This document shows positions 17,786 through 25,609 of a DNA stretch of 64,000 bases, in pieces. This DNA is from Roseiarcus sp963820795. GTDB taxonomy: Bacteria > Pseudomonadota > Alphaproteobacteria > Rhizobiales > Beijerinckiaceae. The stretch is taken from the NCBI GenBank assembly GCA_963820795.1, contig CAWGBJ010000016.1, forward strand, positions 1-64,000, read 5' to 3'. A program made the position numbers and the translations under genes. A model generated the notes under the pieces. It saw only the letters and a list, made by a program, of their open reading frames with translations. It ran no database searches and was not told the origin of the DNA. Position 1 is the first letter of the stretch; the number at the start of each line of letters is the position of its first letter.

Positions 17786-19134
17786 CGGCGCAATCTTCGA
17801 TTCCCGGGACGAGACGCTTTCTCATTTCCGGAGCCCGGGTCCTTGCTTCCGGACTTACCGGCGAAAGCGCGCCGATCGATCGCGACGGGTTCGCCCTCGT
17901 CGACATCCTAATCGACGACGGGCGGATTGCCGAGATTGTTCCGGCGGGCCGCGGCGAGTTCGGTGATGCGCCGCGCGCGGCGCTTGCCGGCGGCATCGCG
18001 CTGCCCTTGTTCGTCGATGCGCACACCCATCTCGACAAGGCGCACATCTGGCGCCGGGCGCCCAATCCGACCGGGGATTTCTTAAGCGCGCTCGCGGCGG
18101 TCGCCAGGGATCGCGCCGCCAACTGGACCGCGAGAGACGTCGGCCAGCGGATGGAGTTCTGCCTTCGCACGGCTTACGCGCACGGCACCGCAGCCATCCG
18201 GACCCATATCGACAGCGTCGGGCCACAGACGGAGATCAGCTGGCCGGTCGTCGCCGAGGCCCGCGAGCGCTGGCGCGGCCGGATCGAATTGCAGGCGACG
18301 CCGCTGTTCCACATCGATTTCGCGCTCGACGAAGCGCACATGCGCACCGTCGAGAGGATGCTCGACGCCCACGGCTCGAATATTCTCGGCGCCGTGACCT
18401 ACATGGTCCCGCGGTTGCGCGAGGGCCTCGACGCCCTCTTCACGCTGGCCGAACGGAAAGGCTGGGATCTCGATTTCCATGTCGATGAATCCGCCGATCC
18501 CGCCGCCCGCTCGCTCGGCGTCATTGCCGGGACTGCGATCGCGAGGCGCTTCCCGGGCCGCATCCTCGCCGGCCATTGCTGTTCGCTTTCGCTCCAGGAG
18601 CCGGACGAGCAAAAGCGGACGATCGAGCTTGTGGCGAAGGCGGGCGTCAGCGTCGTGTCGCTGCCGATGTGCAACATGTTTCTGCAAGACCGGCAGTCGG
18701 GCCGCACGCCGCGCTGGCGCGGGGTGACGGCGGTCCACGAACTCAAAGAGGCCGGAGTCAACGTCCTGATCGCCAGCGACAATGTGCGCGATCCGTTCTA
18801 TGCCTACGGCGATCTCGACATGCTGGAAGTCTGGCGCGAGGGCGTGAGGGTGCTCCATCTCGATTATCCGTTCGGCGCCTGGGCGAGCGCGGTGCGGGCG
18901 GGGCCGGCCAAGGCGATGGGGCTGGACCTCGGCGGCATTAGGGTCGGCGCGCCCGCAGATCTTATCCTGACGCGCGCGCGCGATTTTACCGAGCTTTTCG
19001 CTCGGCCTCACCTCGATCGGGCAGTGTTGCGCCATGGCGTTCCCACGCAGCATCCGCCAGACTATGCTGAGATCGACGCCCTGGAGGGTCTCAATTGGGA
19101 CAGGCCTACGATATCGCCGCCTTCCGCAATCTGA
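17782..19134 (+). CDS. cytosine-deaminase-like amidohydrolase
   Basis: A 450-residue amidohydrolase-superfamily enzyme of the CodA/cytosine-deaminase branch. The metal-binding motif LPLFVDAHTHLDKAHIW is near residue 75, HVDESAD near residue 235 (metal His and catalytic acid region), GHCCSL near 262 and NVLIASDNVRDPFYAYG near 330 (metal Asp). The branch acts on amidines and cyclic N-compounds such as cytosine, isoguanine or N-isopropylammelide, so deamination or ring-amide hydrolysis of a nitrogen heterocycle is plausible, but the substrate is unknown. It starts at GTG 17782 coupled to the upstream frame, and overlaps the next gene by 40 bases. Confidence 0.8.
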   Translation: MTAQSSIPGTRRFLISGARVLASGLTGESAPIDRDGFALVDILIDDGRIAEIVPAGRGEFGDAPRAALAGGIALPLFVDAHTHLDKAHIWRRAPNPTGDFLSALAAVARDRAANWTARDVGQRMEFCLRTAYAHGTAAIRTHIDSVGPQTEISWPVVAEARERWRGRIELQATPLFHIDFALDEAHMRTVERMLDAHGSNILGAVTYMVPRLREGLDALFTLAERKGWDLDFHVDESADPAARSLGVIAGTAIARRFPGRILAGHCCSLSLQEPDEQKRTIELVAKAGVSVVSLPMCNMFLQDRQSGRTPRWRGVTAVHELKEAGVNVLIASDNVRDPFYAYGDLDMLEVWREGVRVLHLDYPFGAWASAVRAGPAKAMGLDLGGIRVGAPADLILTRARDFTELFARPHLDRAVLRHGVPTQHPPDYAEIDALEGLNWDRPTISPPSAI

Positions 19135-20528
19135 TCGGCGCGATCAAGTGCGAGGACAACCCTGTTCTGGTGAAACAGAAGAGCCGCGACTTCTACTGGT
19201 ATTCGCCGGTCCTCAAGCGGGAGCTCGAGGCGGTCACCGCGGACATCGTGGTGTCGGCGGTGAGCCGGGACGAGGTCGCAACCGTACTGGCTGCGGCCTA
19301 CAAACTGAAGATTCCGGTGACAGCGCGGGGCGGCGGCACCGGCAATTACGGCCAGGCGATGCCGCTGACCGGGGGCGTCCTCCTCAACCTAATCGAGATG
19401 AACGAGATCCTTGCGGTCGAGACGGGAAGGGTGGTTTCAGAGCCGGGCGCGCTCATCGGCGGCATCGACAAGGCGACGGCGGCCTCGGGCCAGGAATTGC
19501 GCATGTTCCCGTCGACCCGCGCGACCGCGACAATCGGCGGATTCATTGCGGGCGGCTCGGGCGGGGTCGGCTCGATCACGTGGGGCGGCTTGCGCGATTT
19601 CGGCAATGTGCTTGGGCTCAAGGTCATGACGATGGAGGCCCAGCCGCGTACGCTGGCGCTTGCCGGCGAAAATTTACACAAGGCGGTGCATGCCTACGGA
19701 ACGAACGGCGTCATCGTCGAAGTCGAGATGCCGCTGACGGCGCGATACGACTGGGTCGAGGTCATCGTCGGCTTCGACAGCTTCGACGCCGCCACCGCCT
19801 ATGCGCTTGCGCTCGGCGAAGAGGACGGCATCCTGAAGAAGCTCATCACGGTCGTCGCCGCGCCCGCGCCGCATCGCTTCTTTCTGCGCCACCGTTCGCT
19901 GATTCCGGACGGCAAGAGCGTCGTCCTAACGATGATCGCGCCGCATGCGCTCGACGCCTTCAAGGCCTTCACGAGACTTCGCGGCAACGCCAGCATTCTC
20001 TTCGACTCGAGCGCCGCTTCGCGCGAAAGGCTCGCCGGCCTGCCGCCGATCTACGAGCTTGCCTGGAATCATACGACGCTCAGAGCGCTCCGCGTCGATC
20101 CGGCCATCACCTATTTGCAGGTTCGGTATCCGGATCGCGACGCGCTCGCGGTGCTCAAGCGCCTCCACGACCGGTTCGCCGCGGAAATGATCGGCCATCT
20201 GGAACTCATCCGCTTCAACGGCAGGATCGGGTTTGCCGGTCTGCCGCTCGTCAGCTTCACCACCGAAGAGCGGCTCAAGGAGATCATCGCCGAGCATGAG
20301 GCGATGGGGGCAATGATCTTCAATCCGCACCGCTATACGCTCGAAGAAGGGGGCATGAAGCAGACCGATGCGACCCAGCTCGCCTTCAAGCGCGAGACGG
20401 ATCCGCAGGGCCTCCTGAACCCGGGCAAGATGATCGCCTGGGAGGATCCGGACTTCGACTTCTCGGCTAGCAAGAACTTCCTCTTCCCCGGCCTCGAAGC
20501 GCGCGCCAGACTGGCGGCGGAGGCCTGA
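19095..20528 (+). CDS. GlcD-type FAD-binding oxidase
   Basis: A 477-residue flavoprotein of the FAD_binding_4 / VAO family (glycolate oxidase GlcD-like). The FAD-binding part is visible as PVTARGGGTGNYGQAMP (about residues 75-91), GRVVSEPGALIGGIDKAT and TRATATIGGFIAGGSGGVGSITWG. The C-terminus ends with the family motif DPQGLLNPGKMI. Relatives oxidise 2-hydroxy acids or related alcohols and pass electrons to the membrane or oxygen. Start TTG 19095 has a CTGGAGGGTC ribosome-binding site and lies inside the end of the amidohydrolase gene. Probably a later oxidative step of the encoded pathway. Confidence 0.8.
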   Translation: MGQAYDIAAFRNLIGAIKCEDNPVLVKQKSRDFYWYSPVLKRELEAVTADIVVSAVSRDEVATVLAAAYKLKIPVTARGGGTGNYGQAMPLTGGVLLNLIEMNEILAVETGRVVSEPGALIGGIDKATAASGQELRMFPSTRATATIGGFIAGGSGGVGSITWGGLRDFGNVLGLKVMTMEAQPRTLALAGENLHKAVHAYGTNGVIVEVEMPLTARYDWVEVIVGFDSFDAATAYALALGEEDGILKKLITVVAAPAPHRFFLRHRSLIPDGKSVVLTMIAPHALDAFKAFTRLRGNASILFDSSAASRERLAGLPPIYELAWNHTTLRALRVDPAITYLQVRYPDRDALAVLKRLHDRFAAEMIGHLELIRFNGRIGFAGLPLVSFTTEERLKEIIAEHEAMGAMIFNPHRYTLEEGGMKQTDATQLAFKRETDPQGLLNPGKMIAWEDPDFDFSASKNFLFPGLEARARLAAEA

Positions 20529-20536
20529 GCGAACCG

Positions 20537-21121
20537 ATGCGCATTCTGGTGCTCTTCGCGCATCCGGTCGAGACCAGCTTTGCCGCGGCGCTGCACAGCA
20601 AGCTCGTCGCGACGCTTCGCCGGCGCGGCCACGACGTCGACGACTGTGATCTTCACGCCGAAGGCTTCGATCCGGTGATGAGCCGTGAGGACCGGGTCGA
20701 GTACCATGATGTCCGCGTCAACCGGCGACGGGTCGGGCCGTATGTCGACAGGTTGCTCGCGGCCGAGGCGCTGGTGTTTTCCTTTCCGGTCTGGAACATG
20801 GGCTTTCCGGCGATCCTCAAGGGTTTTGTCGACAAGGTCTTTCTGCCGGGCGTCAGCTTCTACCTCAAAGAGGACGGCTCCTACGTTCCCACGCTCCACA
20901 ACATCAAACGGATGGGCGTCGTCTGCACCTATGGCGGCAGTCGGTTGTGGACCGTGCTGATGGGCGATCCGCCCCGTCGTTTCCTCAAGCGTTCCGTGCG
21001 GTTGATCTGCGCTCCGGGGACGCGTGTCGACTATCTCGCGCATTACGACATGAACCGTACAAAGCGCGACCGTCGGGAGAAATTCATCCGGAGGGTCGAA
21101 GCGAGGTTCTCGGCCTGGTGA
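20537..21121 (+). CDS. flavodoxin-fold NAD(P)H:quinone oxidoreductase
   Basis: A 194-residue protein of the Flavodoxin_2 family (NQO1/KefF/MdaB-like). Signatures are MRILVLFAHPVETSFAAALH at the N-terminus, LVFSFPVWNMGFPAILKGFVDKVFLPGVSF (FMN/FAD-contacting loop, about residues 78-107) and VVCTYGGS. These enzymes transfer hydride from NAD(P)H to quinones or similar acceptors. The gene is eight bases after the GlcD-like flavoprotein and the two are surely co-transcribed. The position suggests it recycles electrons or reduces a quinonoid intermediate; neither is shown by sequence. Confidence 0.8.
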   Translation: MRILVLFAHPVETSFAAALHSKLVATLRRRGHDVDDCDLHAEGFDPVMSREDRVEYHDVRVNRRRVGPYVDRLLAAEALVFSFPVWNMGFPAILKGFVDKVFLPGVSFYLKEDGSYVPTLHNIKRMGVVCTYGGSRLWTVLMGDPPRRFLKRSVRLICAPGTRVDYLAHYDMNRTKRDRREKFIRRVEARFSAW

Positions 21122-21191
21122 GCGGATCGGCTCGACGCCACCGGGCGAGGCCGGCCGAAATGCGGCCAAAGACAGCGAAGTCTTCAGGAGT

Positions 21192-21221
21192 TTGACCGCC
21201 GCCGACCGCTTCCGCTAGAGT
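21192..21221 (+). promoter_or_regulatory. candidate sigma-70-type promoter for the importer operon
   Basis: TTGACC and TAGAGT are separated by 18 bases, about 110 bases before the substrate-binding-protein gene, in the only sizeable gap (210 bases) in this part of the cluster. A strong GGGAGGA site precedes the ATG at 21333. Assignment is by resemblance to the consensus. Confidence 0.4.
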
Positions 21222-21332
21222 CGGCGTTCCGGCGCAAGGCCGCGCCTTGACGAGGGCACGCCGGAGCTAGGGATGCATATCTTCGCGCGCTGATGGCGCG
21301 TCGGGGGACACTTTAACCGGGAGGAAGCAGAC

Positions 21333-22583
21333 ATGAAGGTTGGGATCGGCGCAACTGCGCTCGCGTGCCTCTTTGTTGCGGGGGCCGCGCATGCTGACGA
21401 CAACAAGATCAAGATCGGCGTCACAGCGACGCTCGAGGGCACATACACAATCCTGGGCGTCGACGGCATTGCCGGCCTGAATGCCGCGGAGAAGAAATAC
21501 GGCGCGAAGGTCGGCGGCAAGGACCTCGAGTTCATCATCGCCTCGACCGACGCGACGCCGGATTCGGCGGTGCGCGCAGTGCGTAAGCTGATCGAGCAAG
21601 ATCACGTCCAGATCCTCCTCTCGCCGCTCTCAGGCGACGAAGGCATCGCGGTCAAGAATTTCTCCAGGACACACCCGGAGCTGACCTTCATCAACGCCGC
21701 CTCCGGCGCGCAGGAGACAACGTTCCCCGACCCTTCGCCCAATTTCTTCCGCTGGAACATGGATGGCGCCCAGTGGCAGGTGGGTCTGGGCGACTACGCC
21801 TACAATCAGAAGGGCTACCGGAAGATTGCGACCGTCGGCGAGGACTATTCCTTCGTCTATACGCAAGTCATGGGCCTCGTGCTCGACTTCTGCCGGTTCG
21901 GCGGCCAGGTAACGAGCCGTCAGTGGGTGCCGCTCGGCACCAAGGATTTCGCTTCGACGATCGCGGCGTTGCCCGACGACGTCGACGCCATCTACCTCGG
22001 CCTCGGCGGCGCCGATGCGGTCAATTTCCTCAATCAGTATCAGCAGGCGGGCGGCAAGGCGCATCTGCTCGGCGGCTCGATCATGGTCGACCAGACCGTG
22101 CTGTCGGCGAAGGGCGATGCGAAGAAGGCGATGATCGGCACGATCGCCGCCAGCGGCATGGCCGACACTTGGGAAGATCCGCGCTGGCAGGCGTTCATCA
22201 AACTCTATCAGGAGGCGACTCCGGCCGACAAGCGCCTGCCGAGCCCTGGCCTCCTGGCGACAAACTACTATGGCGCGGCGATGGCGATGTACGAGGCCCT
22301 GGACAAGGTCAACGGGGACCTGAGCGACAACCAGTCCAAGTTCAAGGCGACGCTTGCGGGACTGACGATCGACGCCCCGAACGGCAAGATCAGCCTCGAC
22401 GAGGACCGGCAGGCGATCGGCACGAACTTCGTCACCGAGGTTGTCGAGGACAGCAACGGCGCCCTTGTCAGCAAGGTGGTCAAGGTTGTCCCCGACGTGA
22501 ACCAGACGCTGGGCTATCCCCGCGACGTCTTCGTCAAGATCGGGCCGCCGAGCCGCACCAACCCGGAGTGCAAGAAGTACTGA
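21333..22583 (+). CDS. ABC importer periplasmic binding protein, Leu/Ile/Val type
   Basis: A 416-residue protein with a signal peptide (residues 1-21, cleavage after AHA). The mature body is a type I periplasmic-binding fold: IKIGVTATLEGTYTILGVDGIAGLNAAEKKYG, an EFIIASTDATPDSAVRAVRKLIEQDHV segment, SGDEGIAVKNF, then FFRWNMDGAQWQ and GTKDFASTIAAL. It would deliver the substrate to the LivH/LivM-type permease encoded next. The family covers amino acids, urea, amides and aromatic acids, so ligand identity cannot be read from the sequence; the surrounding catabolic genes suggest the compound degraded by this cluster. Confidence 0.9.
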   Translation: MKVGIGATALACLFVAGAAHADDNKIKIGVTATLEGTYTILGVDGIAGLNAAEKKYGAKVGGKDLEFIIASTDATPDSAVRAVRKLIEQDHVQILLSPLSGDEGIAVKNFSRTHPELTFINAASGAQETTFPDPSPNFFRWNMDGAQWQVGLGDYAYNQKGYRKIATVGEDYSFVYTQVMGLVLDFCRFGGQVTSRQWVPLGTKDFASTIAALPDDVDAIYLGLGGADAVNFLNQYQQAGGKAHLLGGSIMVDQTVLSAKGDAKKAMIGTIAASGMADTWEDPRWQAFIKLYQEATPADKRLPSPGLLATNYYGAAMAMYEALDKVNGDLSDNQSKFKATLAGLTIDAPNGKISLDEDRQAIGTNFVTEVVEDSNGALVSKVVKVVPDVNQTLGYPRDVFVKIGPPSRTNPECKKY

Positions 22584-22596
22584 GCCGAAGCGACCC

Positions 22597-22624
22597 GGGC
22601 CGGGCGCGCGCTCGCGCCTGGCCC
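22597..22624 (+). terminator. hairpin between binding protein and permease genes
   Basis: A 12-bp GC stem with one mismatch (GGGCCGGGCGCG / CGCGCCTGGCCC) and a 4-base loop starts 14 bases after the binding-protein stop. No T-run follows. Such stems after binding-protein genes commonly protect or attenuate the transcript, so that the binding protein is made in excess over the permease. Confidence 0.55.
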
Positions 22625-22751
22625 ATCCGTTCGCAAGCGACGTGGGAAGGACCATTGAACGAATGGCGGCAATGAGCGGCATCCATCCGCCTTCGAGTGG
22701 GCTGCGGCCCCGCTCCGGGCGGGCTCGCGACCGCCTCGTGAGAGACGCCGC

Positions 22752-23762
22752 ATGAACCGTTTCATTGAGCGCCGCCCTATCGTGTCGCTCATCGTCTTCA
22801 TTCTGGTCATAGCCCTGGTCTGGCTGATCTTCGCCCCGTGGCCTCCCGGGTTCGAGCAGGTCTTCGGCAGGAAGAAGCTCTTCCTCAACGCGAGCCTCAA
22901 CGGAATCACGCTCGGCGGCCTCTATTTCCTCGTCGCGAGCGGCTTCACCCTGATTTTCGGCCTCATGCGCAACGTCAATCTGGCGCACGGTTCGATCTAC
23001 CTGCTCGGCGGCTATTTCGGTTACATGACCGACGCCGCGACGGGTTCGTGGCTGCTGAGCTTCGTCGTCGCCTTTGCCATCGCCGCCCTCCTTGGCGTCG
23101 TTCTCCAGGTCGCCGTCTTCCGCCGCATGGAAGGGCAGGACTTGCGCCAGACGCTGGTCACCATCGGCATTTCCATCGTTCTCGCCGACCTGATGCTCTG
23201 GGCCTACGGCGGCGGCTCGTACCAGATCCAGACGCCGGAGTGGTTGCGCGGGCCGATCGATCTCCCCATCGTCACTGCGGTCAAGTCGTCGGGCGAGGCG
23301 GTCTTCCTGTCCTTTCCGATCGTGCGTCTCGTCATCTTCGCCGCCTCGGTCGTCATTGGGCTCATGATGTGGCTGGTTCTCAACCGCACGCGGATCGGCA
23401 TGATCGTGCGCGCCGGGGTCGACGACCGCGATATGCTGTCCGCGATGGGCGTGCCGATCCAGCTCGTCTTCGTCATCGTCTTTGCTTTCGGCGCCGGGCT
23501 GGCGGGCATGGCCGGCGTCGTCGGCGGCACTTTCCAGTCCATCTCGCCCGGCGAGGACACACGCTTTCTGTTAGCCTCGCTGGTCGTGGTGATTGTCGGG
23601 GGCATGGGCTCGATCCCGGGCGCGGCTCTCGGCGCCGTTATCATCGGCCTCGCCGAGCAGATCGGACTCGCCTATTTTCCGACCTACGCGATCGTTCTCA
23701 CGTTCCTGATCATGGTGCTCGTGCTGGCCGTGCGGCCGCAGGGCCTGCTGGCGAGGCGCTAG
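22752..23762 (+). CDS. livH: branched-chain amino acid-type ABC permease (LivH-like)
   Basis: A 336-residue inner-membrane permease. After an N-terminal hydrophobic segment (residues 12-35) the LivH pattern starts: LNGITLGGLYFLVASGFTLIFGLMRNVNLAHGSIYLLGGYFGY, QDLRQTLVTIGISIVLADLMLW, RIGMIVRAGVDDRDMLSAMGVP (the cytoplasmic EAA-like loop that contacts the ATPase) and LAGMAGVVGGTFQSISPGED. The roughly 40-residue N-terminal extension with its own helix is more than E. coli LivH has, but is common in alphaproteobacterial paralogues. The gene ends three bases before livM. Confidence 0.9.
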   Translation: MNRFIERRPIVSLIVFILVIALVWLIFAPWPPGFEQVFGRKKLFLNASLNGITLGGLYFLVASGFTLIFGLMRNVNLAHGSIYLLGGYFGYMTDAATGSWLLSFVVAFAIAALLGVVLQVAVFRRMEGQDLRQTLVTIGISIVLADLMLWAYGGGSYQIQTPEWLRGPIDLPIVTAVKSSGEAVFLSFPIVRLVIFAASVVIGLMMWLVLNRTRIGMIVRAGVDDRDMLSAMGVPIQLVFVIVFAFGAGLAGMAGVVGGTFQSISPGEDTRFLLASLVVVIVGGMGSIPGAALGAVIIGLAEQIGLAYFPTYAIVLTFLIMVLVLAVRPQGLLARR

Positions 23763-23765
23763 ACC

Positions 23766-24836
23766 GTGGCGCTCGCGGAAAGCCGAACCGGGACGGCTGC
23801 GACCCAGGCGCCGGCCGCCTGGATCCAGGCCGTCAATCCGGCTTCCATTCTTGTCGCCGTCGTCCTCCTCATCATGCCGGCGATCGCCAGCGAGTTCGTA
23901 CTGACGCAGATCTTCGCCTGGTCGTACATGCTCGGCACGATCGCGCTGAGCCTGATGTTTCTCGCCGGCTACGGTGGCATGGTGAGCCTGGCGCAGATGA
24001 CGATCGCCGGTTTCGCCGGCTACATCGTGGCGATTTTCGGCGTCAACGGCGTGCATGGCCTCGGCCTCGGCTGGCCGTGGTGGCTCGCCTTGCCGATGGC
24101 GCTCGTCCTCTCGATGATCTTCGGCGCCGTCATCGGTGCCTTGGCCGTGCGGACGGAGGGCATCTACACGATCATGATCACGCTCGCGATCGCCGCGGCG
24201 TTCTTTTATTTCACCAACGAGAACTACGCCATCTTCAACGGCCACGCCGGCATCAACAGCATCCCGACGCCGCAGTTCCTCGGCGTCGACTGGCACGCCG
24301 CCATCCCCTTCTATTATCTCGTCCTCGCCATCGCGGTCCTCTGCTGCTGGGCGGTTTCCTACGTCGCGCGGGCGCCATTCGGGCTGGCGCTGCAGGGAAT
24401 TCGCGACAATCCGCGCCGGATGGCGGCGCTCGGCTTCAACGTCAACGCGCATCGCGTCGCGGCCTATGTGTTCGCCGCGCTGCTCGCGGCGCTCGGCGGG
24501 GTGCTGCTCGTCTGGAGCTACGGCGAGGTCGCGCCGGGAACCGTCAGCGTCTCGGCGGCGATCGACATCCTCATCATCGCGGTCGTCGGCGGCATCGGCA
24601 ATCCGATCGGCCCGTTTCTCGGCGCGCTGATCTACGCGGTCCTGAAGACCTTCGCCCTCGACATCCTCGTCGCCTTCGGCCTCGACGGCAACCGTTTCCG
24701 GCTCCTGATCGGACTGGGCTTCCTCGTCATCGTCTTCTTTTCGCCGGACGGCGTCATCGGCCTCTGGAGGCGCTGGCGGACGCACGCGACCCGCGGCGCG
24801 GGCGGAACAACCCGGCAGGGCGGCGGCCATGGATAG
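23766..24836 (+). CDS. livM: branched-chain amino acid-type ABC permease (LivM-like)
   Basis: A 356-residue permease paired with the preceding LivH-like protein. The family pattern is clear: YMLGTIALSLMFLAGYGGMVSLAQMTIAGFAGYIVAI, FGAVIGALAVRTEGIYTIMITLAIAAAFFYF, the ATPase-contact loop PFGLALQGIRDNPRRMAALGFNVNAHRVAAYVFAALLAALGGVLL, and IDILIIAVVGGIGNPIGPFLGA. About eight transmembrane helices. The start is GTG 23766; the C-terminus overlaps the start of livG by eight bases. Substrate specificity lies mostly in the binding protein. Confidence 0.9.
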   Translation: MALAESRTGTAATQAPAAWIQAVNPASILVAVVLLIMPAIASEFVLTQIFAWSYMLGTIALSLMFLAGYGGMVSLAQMTIAGFAGYIVAIFGVNGVHGLGLGWPWWLALPMALVLSMIFGAVIGALAVRTEGIYTIMITLAIAAAFFYFTNENYAIFNGHAGINSIPTPQFLGVDWHAAIPFYYLVLAIAVLCCWAVSYVARAPFGLALQGIRDNPRRMAALGFNVNAHRVAAYVFAALLAALGGVLLVWSYGEVAPGTVSVSAAIDILIIAVVGGIGNPIGPFLGALIYAVLKTFALDILVAFGLDGNRFRLLIGLGFLVIVFFSPDGVIGLWRRWRTHATRGAGGTTRQGGGHG

Positions 24837-25609
24837 CGTCGCCCAGCGCCTGTCGCGTCGGCTCCGCCAATGCGCTCGAGCTGCGCGGCGTGACCCGCCT
24901 CTTCGGCGCGCTCGCCGCGCTGATCGATGTCTCGCTCACCGTGCGGCCGGGCGAGCGCCGTGGCGTTCTGGGGTCGAACGGCGCGGGCAAGACGACGCTG
25001 TTCAACTGCATTACCGGCGATTTTCCACCGACCTCGGGAACGATCAGGTTCTTCGGCGAGGACGTGACCGCGTTCCCGCCCTATGAGCGAATCCGCCGCG
25101 GGCTGCGCCGCACCTATCAGATCTCGGCGCTTTTCCCCGGCCTCTCGGTGCTCGACAACGTCTACCTCGCCTGCCGCGGCGTGTCGCGCGGCCGCTTTTC
25201 GTTCGTGCGGCCGCGCCGCAACGATGCGCTCGTCAGCGCGGCGGAAAACCTCATCCAGGCGGTCCACCTGTCGGCGATCAAGTCGCGGCTGGTCTCGGAG
25301 CTTGCCCATGGCCAGCAGCGCCAGCTCGAAATCGCGCTGGCTCTGGCGGGAGCGCCGCGCCTCATCCTGTTTGACGAACCGGCCGCCGGGCTCTCGCCGA
25401 CCGAGCGCGCCGAACTCGTCGAGATCCTCTCCTCGATGCCGGCGCATATCGGCTACATCATCATCGAGCACGATATGGACGTCGCGCTTCGCGTCGTCGA
25501 GAGCGTGACGATGATGCACAACGGCCGCATTTTCAAGGAAGGCTCGCCGCAGGAGATCGAGTCGGATCCGGAGGTTCAGGACCTCTATCTGGGGGGCGGC
25601 CGTGGCTGA
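24829..25609 (+). CDS. livG: ABC importer ATPase LivG-like, 5' end with a probable frameshift
   Basis: From about 24869 the frame encodes a complete LivG-type ATPase: ALELRGVTRLFGALAALIDVSLTV, Walker A GSNGAGKTT, RRTYQISALFPGLSVLDNVYLA, signature ELAHGQQRQLEIALALA, Walker B LILFDEPAAGLSP and H-loop IIEHDM. No ATG, GTG or TTG lies in that frame close enough upstream. ATG 24829, which overlaps livM as expected, is one base out of frame, and a single extra base between 24845 and 24868 explains this. Either the sequence has an error here or the real start is unusual. The gene overlaps the next by eight bases. Confidence 0.8.

Noticed and set aside
22838..24828. long plus-strand frame upstream of and joined to livG
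   Set aside because: It overlaps livH and livM out of frame. The portion before 24869 is arginine-rich nonsense; only the livG part is real.
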